DNA from: Gammaproteobacteria bacterium
GTDB lineage: Bacteria > Pseudomonadota > Gammaproteobacteria > Burkholderiales > Burkholderiaceae_B
Direction of reading: 5' to 3'
Assembly: GCA_018812945.1 (NCBI GenBank)
Contig: JAHJCM010000136.1
Span: 1-43,239, forward strand
DNA: 43,239 bases
The notes under the pieces were generated by a model. That model ran no database searches, was not told the origin of the DNA, and saw nothing but the letters and a program-made list of their open reading frames with translations. Within the stretch, counting starts at the first letter, position 1, and the number at the start of each line of letters is the position of its first letter. Of the stretch, positions 27,447 to 36,393 are shown piece by piece. Position numbers and translations under genes: made by a program.

Positions 27447-28061
27447 ATGCGATTTTTATATGTCATGGATCCTATGTGTGCCTGGTGTTATGGGTTTCAG
27501 CCGGAGTTGGATCGGTTCCTGGAACAATATCCTTCAGCCGAGGTGGACTGGATAATGGGAGGGTTAGCGCCTGATACCAAAGAACCCATGAGCGAAAACC
27601 TGAAAGAGGCGATCTCTTCCTATTGGCATCAAATAGAAAAGGTTTCCCAAGTAACGTTTAATCACAGTTATTGGGAACGGAACACACCTTATCGTTCAAC
27701 ATACCAAGCTTGTAGAGCAGTGATAGCAGCTGAGAAGTTAGCTGCAAAAAGCTCACCAAATATGGCAAAAGCGATTCAATCTGCTTATTACCGTGAGGCC
27801 AGGAACCCGTCTTTAGATGAAACGCTGATTGATTGCGCTGGCACAATAGGGTTGTGCGAGGAGCAGTTTTTAGCTGTCCTTCACGCCAAAGAAACTGAAC
27901 TTGAGTTTCAAAAACATTTGGCAATTACAAATCATCTTCACGTTAGTGGGTTTCCCGCCCTCTTATACATCAACAAAGAGAATCAGGCTTACCCTCTAAC
28001 TCACGGTTTTTGCAAAGCTGAAGCACTTTTTGAACGTTTCAGTGCAATCGCAGAAGATTAA
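27447..28061 (+). CDS. DsbA/FrnE-like thioredoxin-fold protein (CAWC motif)
   Basis: FLYVMDPMCAWCYGFQPELDRF; late cis-Pro region HVSGFPALLYIN; located right after attC 2. Confidence 0.85.
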   Translation: MRFLYVMDPMCAWCYGFQPELDRFLEQYPSAEVDWIMGGLAPDTKEPMSENLKEAISSYWHQIEKVSQVTFNHSYWERNTPYRSTYQACRAVIAAEKLAAKSSPNMAKAIQSAYYREARNPSLDETLIDCAGTIGLCEEQFLAVLHAKETELEFQKHLAITNHLHVSGFPALLYINKENQAYPLTHGFCKAEALFERFSAIAED

Positions 28062-28063
28062 GC

Positions 28064-28086
28064 ACATAACAAGGCGTTTGAGAGCT
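28064..28086 (+). repeat. attC 5' half (truncated or degenerate): ACATAACAAGGCGTTTGAGAGC
   Basis: RYYYAAC core followed by the common attC L''-type AAGGCGTTTGAG, 2 nt after the DsbA-like stop; no convincing 3' partner. Confidence 0.55.
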
Positions 28087-28224
28087 ACTCAATAAAGCGG
28101 AGTAACATTAAACCGGCTCAACTCCACTTTGGAGACACTCGAAGCCTGATGAATTACATCCAGAATTGAACCGCCCTTCCACAAAATCCACTAAGTTATA
28201 GCAGCGCATTCGACTATTAATGCG

Positions 28225-28243
28225 TGTTGCGCAATACGCAACA
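28225..28243. promoter_or_regulatory. Inverted repeat TGTTGCG-CAATA-CGCAACA, candidate HigA operator
   Basis: Perfect 7-bp arms, 7 nt upstream of the toxin ATG. Confidence 0.55.
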
Positions 28244-28250
28244 TTCCACT

Positions 28251-28529
28251 ATGATCCTATCTTTCAAACACAAAGGGCTTCGCAAGTTCTTTGAAATTGG
28301 CAGCACCGCTGGCATTCAGGCAAATCATGCTAAACGCCTTCGCTTACAACTGGCCGCTCTGGATACCGCTGAGACCATCAACGATATGGACATTCCAGGC
28401 TTTTCACTTCATCCGCTCAAGGGCGAAATGCGTGGAAGGTGGTCTATATCAGTGAATGGTAACTGGCGCTTAACTTTTGAATTTCGTGATGGCAACGTCC
28501 ACGTGCTGGACTATGAGGATTATCACTAA
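28251..28529 (+). CDS. higB: Type II toxin, RelE/HigB family
   Basis: MILSFKHKGLRKFFEIGSTAGI...HPLKGEMRGRWSISVNGNWRLTFEF...VLDYEDYH is the canonical HigB signature. Confidence 0.93.
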   Translation: MILSFKHKGLRKFFEIGSTAGIQANHAKRLRLQLAALDTAETINDMDIPGFSLHPLKGEMRGRWSISVNGNWRLTFEFRDGNVHVLDYEDYH

Positions 28530-28822
28530 TGAACATGCACAACCCACCCCACCCTGGTGAATTCATCACGGGCGTTTACCTTGAGCCACATGGAATCAGC
28601 GGGCGAGAACTTGCAGAGAAACTGGACGTAGCGCCCTCTACACTCAGCCGTATTCTCAACGGTAGCAGCCGGGTAACACCGGAAATGGCGCTTCGGCTTT
28701 CCAAGGCGATCGGGCGATCACCCGAAAGTTGGCTCGCCATGCAAGACGCTCACGATTTGTGGATAGCACGGAAGAATGTGGATCTACGCCGTGTAGGCAA
28801 GCTTCGACTAGCAAATGTCTGA
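28529..28822 (+). CDS. higA: HigA-family antitoxin
   Basis: NPPHPGEFITGVYLEPHGISGRELAEKLDVAPSTLSRILNGSSRVTPEMALRLSKAIGRSPESWLAMQ; TAATG overlap with the toxin. Confidence 0.94.
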   Translation: MNMHNPPHPGEFITGVYLEPHGISGRELAEKLDVAPSTLSRILNGSSRVTPEMALRLSKAIGRSPESWLAMQDAHDLWIARKNVDLRRVGKLRLANV

Positions 28823-28834
28823 TTAAGCAATTAA

Positions 28835-29374
28835 TCAATTCGCCTTCCAGAACCGGTACTCCGCCTTGTAACTTACCTCGGCTTTTTCACCATCATTGTC
28901 AGCTGAACACTTTTTGGCTGGCGCCACACCGCCTTGTGTATTCACACGCTGCACATAACTGACTCCGGTCAAGGCGCCCTGCCCGCCGGCCACATCGGCT
29001 TTCACCAGTTGAAGGGGAATGTTTTTGCTGCCGTTGGGCGACACAGCCACTTGCGAACCAGTGACAAACGAGCCGTCTTTGTGGCTCCAACGGGCGGGCG
29101 GGCCCGAGTAATCGCCCACTGTCTCACCACCTTCGTCGGTCAGTTCGGCTTTCGGACCGACCATGCTCCACTTGTAAGTGGTCAGCGGGTCTTTGTCTTT
29201 GCTGCACAGGTATTCAATGGTTCCGCTGGCTTTGGTCTCAAGCACCAAGGTGTTGGCAGTGGCCACCTGAATCAGGGCGGGTAAACCTTTTTGGGCAGAA
29301 TCAGTTTGTGCAAAAGCCGCAGGTTGCACGCAAAGCGCGACCAATCCACACATCAACAAACCGGTTTTTTTCAT
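28835..29374 (-). CDS. DUF3455-type periplasmic protein
   Basis: Signal peptide MKKTGLLMCGLVALCVQPAAFAQ; VLETKASGTIEYLCS...RWSHKDGSFVTG...YVQRVNTQGGVAP. Confidence 0.78.
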   Translation of the reverse strand: MKKTGLLMCGLVALCVQPAAFAQTDSAQKGLPALIQVATANTLVLETKASGTIEYLCSKDKDPLTTYKWSMVGPKAELTDEGGETVGDYSGPPARWSHKDGSFVTGSQVAVSPNGSKNIPLQLVKADVAGGQGALTGVSYVQRVNTQGGVAPAKKCSADNDGEKAEVSYKAEYRFWKAN

Positions 29375-29449
29375 GGGTATTGCCTCGTACTGCTTTGTTT
29401 CATCAACTAAAGCTAACGTGGGCAAACGCACGTGCGTTTACAAAGGTGC

Positions 29450-30286
29450 CTAAAACACACCCCGCATCATGTTCACCGCAATGCCAAACACAACCGCCGC
29501 AAACACTTTTCGAAGCAGGGGTGCAGGCAGAATATGAGCCGCCTGTGCCCCCCATGGAGCAAGCAACACACTGGCCACCACGGTGAACAACAAGGCGGGT
29601 ACGTAAACAAAACCAAGGCTTCCTGAAGGCAGGCCCGGTGCAGTCCAGCCATTGAATATGAAGCCGATGGTTCCGCCCAAGGCAATTGGAAAACCCATGG
29701 CCGATGCGGTGCCAATGGCATTTTTAATCGATACATTGCACCACACCAAAAACGGCACGGTGAGTGCGCCGCCACCCACAGCCACCAACGAAGACGCAGT
29801 ACCAATAAAAGTGGCCACACCCATTTGCCCGTTGCGCCCGGGCAGTACACGCCCCGGTTTTGGCTTGTATTCAAAGAACATTTGAAAAGAAGCCAGCCCC
29901 ATGAACAAAGCAAAGAACACAATCAGGAAGGTGGTGGACACATGCCGCGCCAGAAACGTACCGAACAGAGTACCCAACAGAATACCGGGAATGAAATTTT
30001 TCACGACATCCCAGCGCACCGCGCCGTGAAGGTGGTGGGATCGCACACTGGAAACCGATGTGAACAAGATGGTGGCCATCGACGTACCCAGCGCCAAACG
30101 AAAGGTCCATTGCCCTGGCAACGCGGCCAGCTTGAAGGCCCACACCAATGCAGGCACCAGAACACTGCCACCGCCAACACCCAAAAGGCCCGCAAGAAAA
30201 CCGGCAACAATGCCGATTGCAATGTATGCAGCAACTGCCTGCACCGTGAAAATTTCAGCAAACAGTGCTGCGTTCAGCTCAACCAA
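29450..30286 (-). CDS. Sulfite exporter TauE/SafE family permease
   Basis: GIVAGFLAGLLGVGGGSVLVPAL and SSLVAVGGGALTVPFL repeats; TTG start overlaps the mdcH 3' end. Confidence 0.88.
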   Translation of the reverse strand: MVELNAALFAEIFTVQAVAAYIAIGIVAGFLAGLLGVGGGSVLVPALVWAFKLAALPGQWTFRLALGTSMATILFTSVSSVRSHHLHGAVRWDVVKNFIPGILLGTLFGTFLARHVSTTFLIVFFALFMGLASFQMFFEYKPKPGRVLPGRNGQMGVATFIGTASSLVAVGGGALTVPFLVWCNVSIKNAIGTASAMGFPIALGGTIGFIFNGWTAPGLPSGSLGFVYVPALLFTVVASVLLAPWGAQAAHILPAPLLRKVFAAVVFGIAVNMMRGVF

Positions 30287-31179
30287 TTCAATGCGCCTTC
30301 AAAGGTTTGAAACTCGGACAAGGAACGCGCTTTCACATTTGGAAATCGCTCGCGAACCATGCGGGTTAGCGTATTGCCAGGCCCCACTTCGAAGTAAACC
30401 GTGGCGCCCATTTCAGAGGCCAAGTCCAAAGTACGCGCCCACTGAAGGGGTTCAGAAATTTGACGCGCAAGGCAATCGATTGCGCCATCGCGATTCTCTA
30501 CAGGGCTTCCGTCCAGCGCGCTGAGCACCGGGCAATCGAATCTGCGCCAACTGGCCGCATCCAGTGCATTTTTGAATTGCACACTTGCATCCCTTAACCA
30601 CACGGTGTGCGAAGGCACTTGCACATTCAAGTGCACCACATGCGCGCCCAGTTCGCGTTCCATGCCTTTGCAAATCGATTTCATCACCGCTGTGGGGCCA
30701 GCGAGTACGGCATGCTGTTCATCATTTACAATCGCCACGGCCAAGCCATGCTCATGTGCAATGGCTTGCAGCTTTTCAAGCCGTACACCTTTCACGGCCA
30801 TCATGCCGTGGGCTGCAGGTGCAGCGTGGTCCATGCACCGTGCGCGCTTCACCGCCAAACCCACTGCGTCCAACGCCTGCAAACTGCCGGCCACCACATG
30901 CGCGGTCAGTTCACCGATGCTGTAACCCGCGCTTAGATCAATTCGAATACCCTGTGCTTTCAAGGCCTGCGCAACTGCGGTGCCTGCGGCCACAATCAAG
31001 GGCTGGGCATGCGCGTTGGCGAAACACAATTCGGAATTCTGCGACACCGCCATGGCATCAAAAGGCATGGCATCCAACAAAGGTTCCAAGTGTGGAGCAA
31101 TCAATGGCTCAGCCAGCAAACGTGGAAGCATGTCGACGGTTTGGCTACCCTGCCCCGGGCACAAAATGCACAAATTCAT
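30274..31179 (-). CDS. mdcH: Malonate decarboxylase subunit epsilon (malonyl-CoA:ACP transacylase)
   Basis: LCPGQGSQTVDMLPRL, AGYSIGELTAHVVAG (GxSxG), EVGPGNTLTRM; position in mdc operon. Start ATG 31179. Confidence 0.9.
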   Translation of the reverse strand: MNLCILCPGQGSQTVDMLPRLLAEPLIAPHLEPLLDAMPFDAMAVSQNSELCFANAHAQPLIVAAGTAVAQALKAQGIRIDLSAGYSIGELTAHVVAGSLQALDAVGLAVKRARCMDHAAPAAHGMMAVKGVRLEKLQAIAHEHGLAVAIVNDEQHAVLAGPTAVMKSICKGMERELGAHVVHLNVQVPSHTVWLRDASVQFKNALDAASWRRFDCPVLSALDGSPVENRDGAIDCLARQISEPLQWARTLDLASEMGATVYFEVGPGNTLTRMVRERFPNVKARSLSEFQTFEGALNWLS

Positions 31180-32054
31180 GAGCGTGCAACCATGAAGTTG
31201 GGCAACTCGGAATTGACTTGCACCAGGGCCTGCACAAACAGCGCGGCAGACAACAAATCGGCACTTCCCCCCGGGCTTAACCACTGCGATTCAAATTGCG
31301 CACACAGGTGCTGTGCCCTGCTTTTCCAGCCGGGCGCAAACACGCCACCCTCGGCCAGAAACTGGTCCACTCTGCCCTGGGCCCAATTCAAGCCCTTTAA
31401 GCCACCGCGATGGGCAAGGTTGGTGTCGGGCAGTTTGCCGATGGTACACACCAAGGCATGTAACTGCGCTTGCTCTTGCGAAAGCCCTTCAGACAAAGCC
31501 CAACGAAGTTGTGGGACCGTGGTCCAGAACAGCACCGGAAAACCTTCGGCTGCCTGCTCGCGCGCGCCGGGCAAACCAAAGGCGTCTTTCACTCGGCGCC
31601 CATGCGTTGGCGTATCACGGTGCCGAACCTGGTCTTGCACCCCTGCCAACAATATATTCACGCCCCATTTGGCGGCCACCAATCTGCCCAGGCCAATCGG
31701 CTCGAAACACCCATGTTCACGAAACTGGGCACCTGCTGCACCGGCGAGCAAGCCCATTAAAAAAATAGCGCCTTTGTGGGTGTTTATACCTTCAGTGGCC
31801 TTGAACATGGCTTGCTCGGCGGCCAGCCCATACGCCTGCAGTGTTCTGAATTCTGCACCCTCAATTCCAGCTGCAAAGCATTGTCCAAAGTAACCACGCA
31901 ACGCTTCAATGCTGCTGTAAAAGGTGTTGCAGTCCATGTCTGCATGGCTACCATTTCGATTCGGGCAAACCAGTCCGGGCTTGTAATCCAGATCAACTTC
32001 CTGTCGAAGTGCGTCGCAGGCTGCGGCATCAATTCGCTTCACCAGTTCTTTCAT
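31176..32054 (-). CDS. mdcB: Triphosphoribosyl-dephospho-CoA synthase
   Basis: CitG-like THKGAIFLMGLLAGAAG and synteny with mdcG/mdcH; 4-nt overlaps. Confidence 0.85.
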   Translation of the reverse strand: MKELVKRIDAAACDALRQEVDLDYKPGLVCPNRNGSHADMDCNTFYSSIEALRGYFGQCFAAGIEGAEFRTLQAYGLAAEQAMFKATEGINTHKGAIFLMGLLAGAAGAQFREHGCFEPIGLGRLVAAKWGVNILLAGVQDQVRHRDTPTHGRRVKDAFGLPGAREQAAEGFPVLFWTTVPQLRWALSEGLSQEQAQLHALVCTIGKLPDTNLAHRGGLKGLNWAQGRVDQFLAEGGVFAPGWKSRAQHLCAQFESQWLSPGGSADLLSAALFVQALVQVNSELPNFMVARS

Positions 32055-32749
32055 GCTGCACTCCCAAGCGTGCAGATGAAACCAGACCGATAACTTTCCA
32101 AACCAACAAGTTCTACATCGCGATCGGTTTTTACCAACAGTTTCAAATTTGAATCTGAAAAGCTTAGAAGCAATTCACGCCACTGCACGGCATGGCCGCT
32201 TGGGCTGAGCACTTCACCATCCACCTTGAATTCGGGGTATTGATTTTGAAGTGCATGCAGAAAAAGGCACAGCTTTTCTGCATCAGCCCAACTCGATGGC
32301 TTGAACAACACATCGAGATCAGAACTTTCAGTGATACACGGCAAACCCGTGAGCACCTGAACTGCACTGGAGCCATACACATGAGCGGCAATACTGTGCT
32401 TGGCCAGAAAGGACTGCAATTCGCCCCCACCCAGCTGCCAATGTTGTGGCAACTGTGGCAACACCAAGGCCAGCAAAGGGCCCTGCTGGTGCTTTTCAAC
32501 ACCTTGCTCATTCACCAAAAACGACAAACGCCGCTTGCCCCACGATGCGGGCTCAGCAAGCCCAAGTCGCAAGAAGCCCTCTGGTACATCGGCCTGACGC
32601 GCCACGATCAGCGGGTAGTCACCCAGCACCCAGCGGTGCAACAGCGACAAGGCACTGACGGGCTCCATGGGTGCAGGCCCAACGTACTCAGCATGCTTCA
32701 CGGCATCCAGTTTCAACCACACCAGGTCATGGCGACTAAATGCACTCAT
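32051..32749 (-). CDS. mdcG: Malonate decarboxylase holo-ACP synthase (phosphoribosyl-dephospho-CoA transferase)
   Basis: VYGSSAVQVLTGLPCITESSDLDVLF nucleotidyltransferase motif; operon context. Confidence 0.88.
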   Translation of the reverse strand: MSAFSRHDLVWLKLDAVKHAEYVGPAPMEPVSALSLLHRWVLGDYPLIVARQADVPEGFLRLGLAEPASWGKRRLSFLVNEQGVEKHQQGPLLALVLPQLPQHWQLGGGELQSFLAKHSIAAHVYGSSAVQVLTGLPCITESSDLDVLFKPSSWADAEKLCLFLHALQNQYPEFKVDGEVLSPSGHAVQWRELLLSFSDSNLKLLVKTDRDVELVGLESYRSGFICTLGSAA

Positions 32750-32770
32750 TGGGCGCTCACAGGCTTCTCA

Positions 32771-33493
32771 TCACTTGGCCAATACACGCTCAAGCACCAC
32801 ACCGGCTGCTGTTCTGCCGCCGCGTTCAATGCCACGTTCAATGCGAAGGTCTTTGCCAATTTCCTCGCGCGATTTAGCCCGCAAACTGGCAATGGATGCA
32901 GCCAGTTGCGCCGCATAATTGCCTTCCCACACAGCATCCAGGTGACCCATGCTCAAATAATTTTCCACACCGGGTGAAAATACTGGCGACTGCTTGGCCA
33001 GCGCTTGCAAATGATCCAAAGGTATTTTCGTAATGCGCGACATGGCAGGCAAATTCATTACCTTGATTTCCGCATCGGCCAAGGCATAGCAGGCGTCGGC
33101 CATCATGCCAGTGCTAATGTAGCCACCGCTCACTGCTTCGCCGTACACCACACTCACAATCACATGGCCACGCTGACGTGCCAGCTCCACCGCTTTGGCC
33201 AGGTGCGCCATGTAACCATTCAAACCCATGAGTTCATCCCGGCGGCGAAGGCGTTGGCCCTGCGTATCCAGCAAAAATACAATCGGTTCGCCAGGGCGCT
33301 GCTTGATGGTTTCAATCACCACACGTGCCATGGTCAGGGCCATGTCTGCACCCACTTCGGCTTTCTCGGCAGTGCCAATCACAGTCACCTGCTGGTTGCC
33401 GACAGTTGCGCGGCCATAAAAATGATCCGCCTCGAGGCAATCCGCTTTCCAGAGATCGGCAAACAAGGCGTCCAATACTTGATCCCGGTTCAT
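32771..33493 (-). CDS. mdcE: Biotin-independent malonate decarboxylase subunit gamma
   Basis: Carboxyltransferase-like fold; FLLDTQGQRLRRRDELMGLNGYMAHLAKAVELARQRGHVIVSVVYGEAVSGGYI. Confidence 0.9.
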   Translation of the reverse strand: MNRDQVLDALFADLWKADCLEADHFYGRATVGNQQVTVIGTAEKAEVGADMALTMARVVIETIKQRPGEPIVFLLDTQGQRLRRRDELMGLNGYMAHLAKAVELARQRGHVIVSVVYGEAVSGGYISTGMMADACYALADAEIKVMNLPAMSRITKIPLDHLQALAKQSPVFSPGVENYLSMGHLDAVWEGNYAAQLAASIASLRAKSREEIGKDLRIERGIERGGRTAAGVVLERVLAK

Positions 33494-34389
33494 TGCGCAC
33501 CCCTTGCCACATCACGTGCAACGCTCGTTGCGCGTACAAATTCATCTGCAGGCATCAACGCCAGTTCTTCGGCGCTGGGTAGCCCCAGGCGTTGCCAAAT
33601 TTCCTTCGCATCCCGGCAGTCACCAAACTGCTTAAGCCGTTGCGTCAACATGGCGTGCTCTGTTTCCAAATTCTCTAGGTCAAAACCCACCTTACCGGAA
33701 TCAAGTGCAGCCAAAGCGGCGTTGCGAAACGCATTCACTTCATCGGCCACCAGGGCTTGAATGTCGCCCATCACATAGCGGTGCTTGCCACCGCTGACCC
33801 GCCACACCAGTGCACGATCGCGTGAATCAAATTCCTCCACGCCATACACGGTTTCAATTACTTCCGGGCCCGACATGGCCAAGCGCCCTTCTTCCGACAT
33901 GATCAGCACATCGCAGCAACGGGCGATCAAGCCAGTACCGCCGAAGCAACCTGCCGCACCGCCAATCAAACCAATGAATTGGATGCCTTGTGCGCGCGCT
34001 GCACACACAGCACGCATAATTTCCGACACCGCAATCAAGCCGGCGTTGGCCTCGTGCAAACGCACACCGCCGCTTTCAAAAATCAGCAGTACTGCGCGGG
34101 GTTTTTCCTTCACCGCTTTGGCAATGAGCGCGGTCATTTTTGCGCCATGCACTTCGCCAATGGCACCGCCCAGAAACTCACCTTCCTGGGCGGCCACCAG
34201 CACAGGTGCGCCACCCAAAGTGGCTCGCCCAATGACCACGCCATCATCAAATGCAACCGGTTGTTCAAGCAGCGCCATGTGGGGGCTGCTGATGCGATCA
34301 GACGGTTTCAGGATTTCCTGAAAACTACCCTCGTCGCACACAGCCTGCACACGCTCGCGTGCACTGGCTTCCAGAAAACTATTGGCCAT
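33490..34389 (-). CDS. mdcD: Biotin-independent malonate decarboxylase subunit beta
   Basis: LLIFESGGVRLHEANAGLIAVSEIMRA...IGLIGGAAGCFGGTGLIA; operon context. Confidence 0.9.
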   Translation of the reverse strand: MANSFLEASARERVQAVCDEGSFQEILKPSDRISSPHMALLEQPVAFDDGVVIGRATLGGAPVLVAAQEGEFLGGAIGEVHGAKMTALIAKAVKEKPRAVLLIFESGGVRLHEANAGLIAVSEIMRAVCAARAQGIQFIGLIGGAAGCFGGTGLIARCCDVLIMSEEGRLAMSGPEVIETVYGVEEFDSRDRALVWRVSGGKHRYVMGDIQALVADEVNAFRNAALAALDSGKVGFDLENLETEHAMLTQRLKQFGDCRDAKEIWQRLGLPSAEELALMPADEFVRATSVARDVARGAQ

Positions 34390-34702
34390 GCTGGTTCTCC
34401 CATGCCTCTATGGCTTGATCCAGGCGCAGACTGACCACAGCGGGTGTTGCGCCCACATCGTGAATTTCAATTTTCAAGCCACCCGCATTTTTGCGTTCTG
34501 CAAAATCGTTCAACACAGCCTGCCAAATTTGGCCAAATCCGCGTGCTGAAGTTTGAATGTCCACTGAACAATGGGCAGTATCTTCACCTTTCTCCAGCAG
34601 CACTTCGCAGTTGCCGCTGGCAGTGACGCCCACCAGCACCGCGTCGCGGTTTGTTTGCTGAATCTTGCTGGGCAAGTTGTATTTCAGTTGTTCCATGCTC
34701 AT
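34379..34702 (-). CDS. mdcC: Malonate decarboxylase acyl carrier protein (delta)
   Basis: Small ORF between mdcA and mdcD; AHCSVDIQTSARGFGQIWQAVLNDFAER...LEIHDVGATPAVVSLRLDQAIE. Confidence 0.88.
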   Translation of the reverse strand: MSMEQLKYNLPSKIQQTNRDAVLVGVTASGNCEVLLEKGEDTAHCSVDIQTSARGFGQIWQAVLNDFAERKNAGGLKIEIHDVGATPAVVSLRLDQAIEAWENQHGQ

Positions 34703-34714
34703 GATGAAAGCCCC

Positions 34715-36379
34715 TTACCAGTTGCGGAAACGGCTGGGCGGGTTGTACAAACCACCCGAAGCACGCACCAAGTCTTTCACGGTTTTTGCGGCCAGCAAAT
34801 CGCGCGTGGCATCGCGTCGGGCAATGCCCAAATCTTCAGCGCGTTTAATCACGCCTCGGGCACGCAGTTCTTCAACTTTCTTTTTGTCGCGGGCCATGCC
34901 CACTTCGGTGTAACCAGCCACGCCACGAATGGCTTGTTCACGCTCCTCTTCACTGCGGCATAACAACAAATTTGCAATGCCTTCTTCGGTCACGATGTGG
35001 GTGACATCATCACCGAAAATCATCACGGGCGGGTTGTTCAAACCCATGCTGTCGGCCAGGTCCCAGGCATCGAGACGTTCAACAAATGCTGGTGCCATGT
35101 GCTCGCGGAATGTTTCCACCATTTGCACCACCAGCTTTCTGCCGCGCGGCATGTGCTTGGGGTTGGCTTGCGCTTCTCGTCCTGCCTTCACCCAGGCTTC
35201 GCTTTCATGCCTGCGGCCCCGCGCATCGGCACCCATATTGGGTGCGCCACCAAAGCCCGCAATTCGGCCTTTCGTGGCTGTACTGCTATTGCCGTAGGTG
35301 TCAATTTGTAAGGTTGAACCAATAAACAGGTCGCAGGCGTAATGCCCAGCGGCTTGGCAAAACGCGCGGTTGCTGCGCATGCTGCCATCGTTGCCTGTGA
35401 AAAAAACATCGGGCCGCGCCGCAATGTATTTCTCCATACCCAGTTCACTGCCGAAGCTGTGCACGCTTTGCACAAAACCGGCTTCAATAGCGGGTATCAA
35501 TGCCGGGTGTGGATTCAGTGCCCAGTTGGTACAAATTTTTCCCTTCAAGCCCAGTTGCTCGCCATAGGTAGGCAACAGCAACTCAATGGCTGCGGTATCA
35601 AAGCCAATGCCATGGTTCAATCGCTTTACGCCGTACTCTGCGTAAATGCCTTTGATCACCATCATGGCCATCAACACCTGTATTTCCGAGATTTGTGCGG
35701 GGTCACGCGTAAACAACGGTTCAATGTAATTGGGGCGCGGCGCATGAATGACAAAATCCACCCAATCCGCGGGCACATCTACACGGGGCAGTGTGTCGCG
35801 TATTTCATTGACCTGCACAATCACAATGCCATTCTTGAATGCAGCTGCTTCCACAATGGCCGGTGTGTCTTCGGTGTTCGGGCCGGTGTACAGGTTGCCC
35901 TGTGCATCGGCAGCCTCTGCAGCGATCAGGGCCACATTGGGCGTCAAGTCCACAAAGTAACGGCCAAACAATTCAAGATAAGTGTGAATCGCATTGATCT
36001 TGATTTTTCCAGCGGCTACCAGGTTGGCCAGCCGCGCACCTTGCGGACCGGAAAAAGAAAAATCAATTTCCTTTGCAATGCCTTTGTCAAACAAAGCCGT
36101 GTGTTCAGGTAAAGCCACCACCGATTGCAACAAGTGCAAATCATGCACCTGTTGCGGGTTCACTTTGGCCAAACACTGCGCCAAAAAGTCAGCCTGTTTC
36201 TGGTTGTTGCCTTCCAGGCAAACCCGGTCGCCAGGCTGAATCACACTTTCAAGCAAAGCCACTGTTTGCTCAGCTTTCACCACCTTGCCGGAATTTCCGC
36301 CAACCAGGTGTGATGCGCGGCCCAACCGGGCCGCCTTGGATTGTTGCCCTTGGCGCCACGCAGTGTTGGTCATGCTCAT
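34715..36379 (-). CDS. mdcA: Malonate decarboxylase subunit alpha (acetyl-S-ACP:malonate ACP transferase)
   Basis: KVVKAEQTVALLESVIQPGDRVCLEGNNQKQADFLA...GGAPNMGADARGRRHESEAWVKAG; first gene of the mdc block. Confidence 0.92.
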   Translation of the reverse strand: MSMTNTAWRQGQQSKAARLGRASHLVGGNSGKVVKAEQTVALLESVIQPGDRVCLEGNNQKQADFLAQCLAKVNPQQVHDLHLLQSVVALPEHTALFDKGIAKEIDFSFSGPQGARLANLVAAGKIKINAIHTYLELFGRYFVDLTPNVALIAAEAADAQGNLYTGPNTEDTPAIVEAAAFKNGIVIVQVNEIRDTLPRVDVPADWVDFVIHAPRPNYIEPLFTRDPAQISEIQVLMAMMVIKGIYAEYGVKRLNHGIGFDTAAIELLLPTYGEQLGLKGKICTNWALNPHPALIPAIEAGFVQSVHSFGSELGMEKYIAARPDVFFTGNDGSMRSNRAFCQAAGHYACDLFIGSTLQIDTYGNSSTATKGRIAGFGGAPNMGADARGRRHESEAWVKAGREAQANPKHMPRGRKLVVQMVETFREHMAPAFVERLDAWDLADSMGLNNPPVMIFGDDVTHIVTEEGIANLLLCRSEEEREQAIRGVAGYTEVGMARDKKKVEELRARGVIKRAEDLGIARRDATRDLLAAKTVKDLVRASGGLYNPPSRFRNW

Positions 36380-36393
36380 TGTTTTTTTCCTGC

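Noticed and set aside
28195-28201. GTTATAG as the missing 3' core of the third attC
   Set aside because: Does not fit GTTRRRY and no arm complementary to AAGGCGTTTGAG precedes it.
28820-28837. TGATTAA-GCAA-TTAATCA hairpin at the higA stop as a terminator or attC piece
   Set aside because: Weak AT stem without a U-tract, and no attC core; not listed as a feature.
31009-31893. 294-aa plus-strand ORF opposite mdcH/mdcB
   Set aside because: Antisense of recognised malonate decarboxylase genes; no coherent domain.
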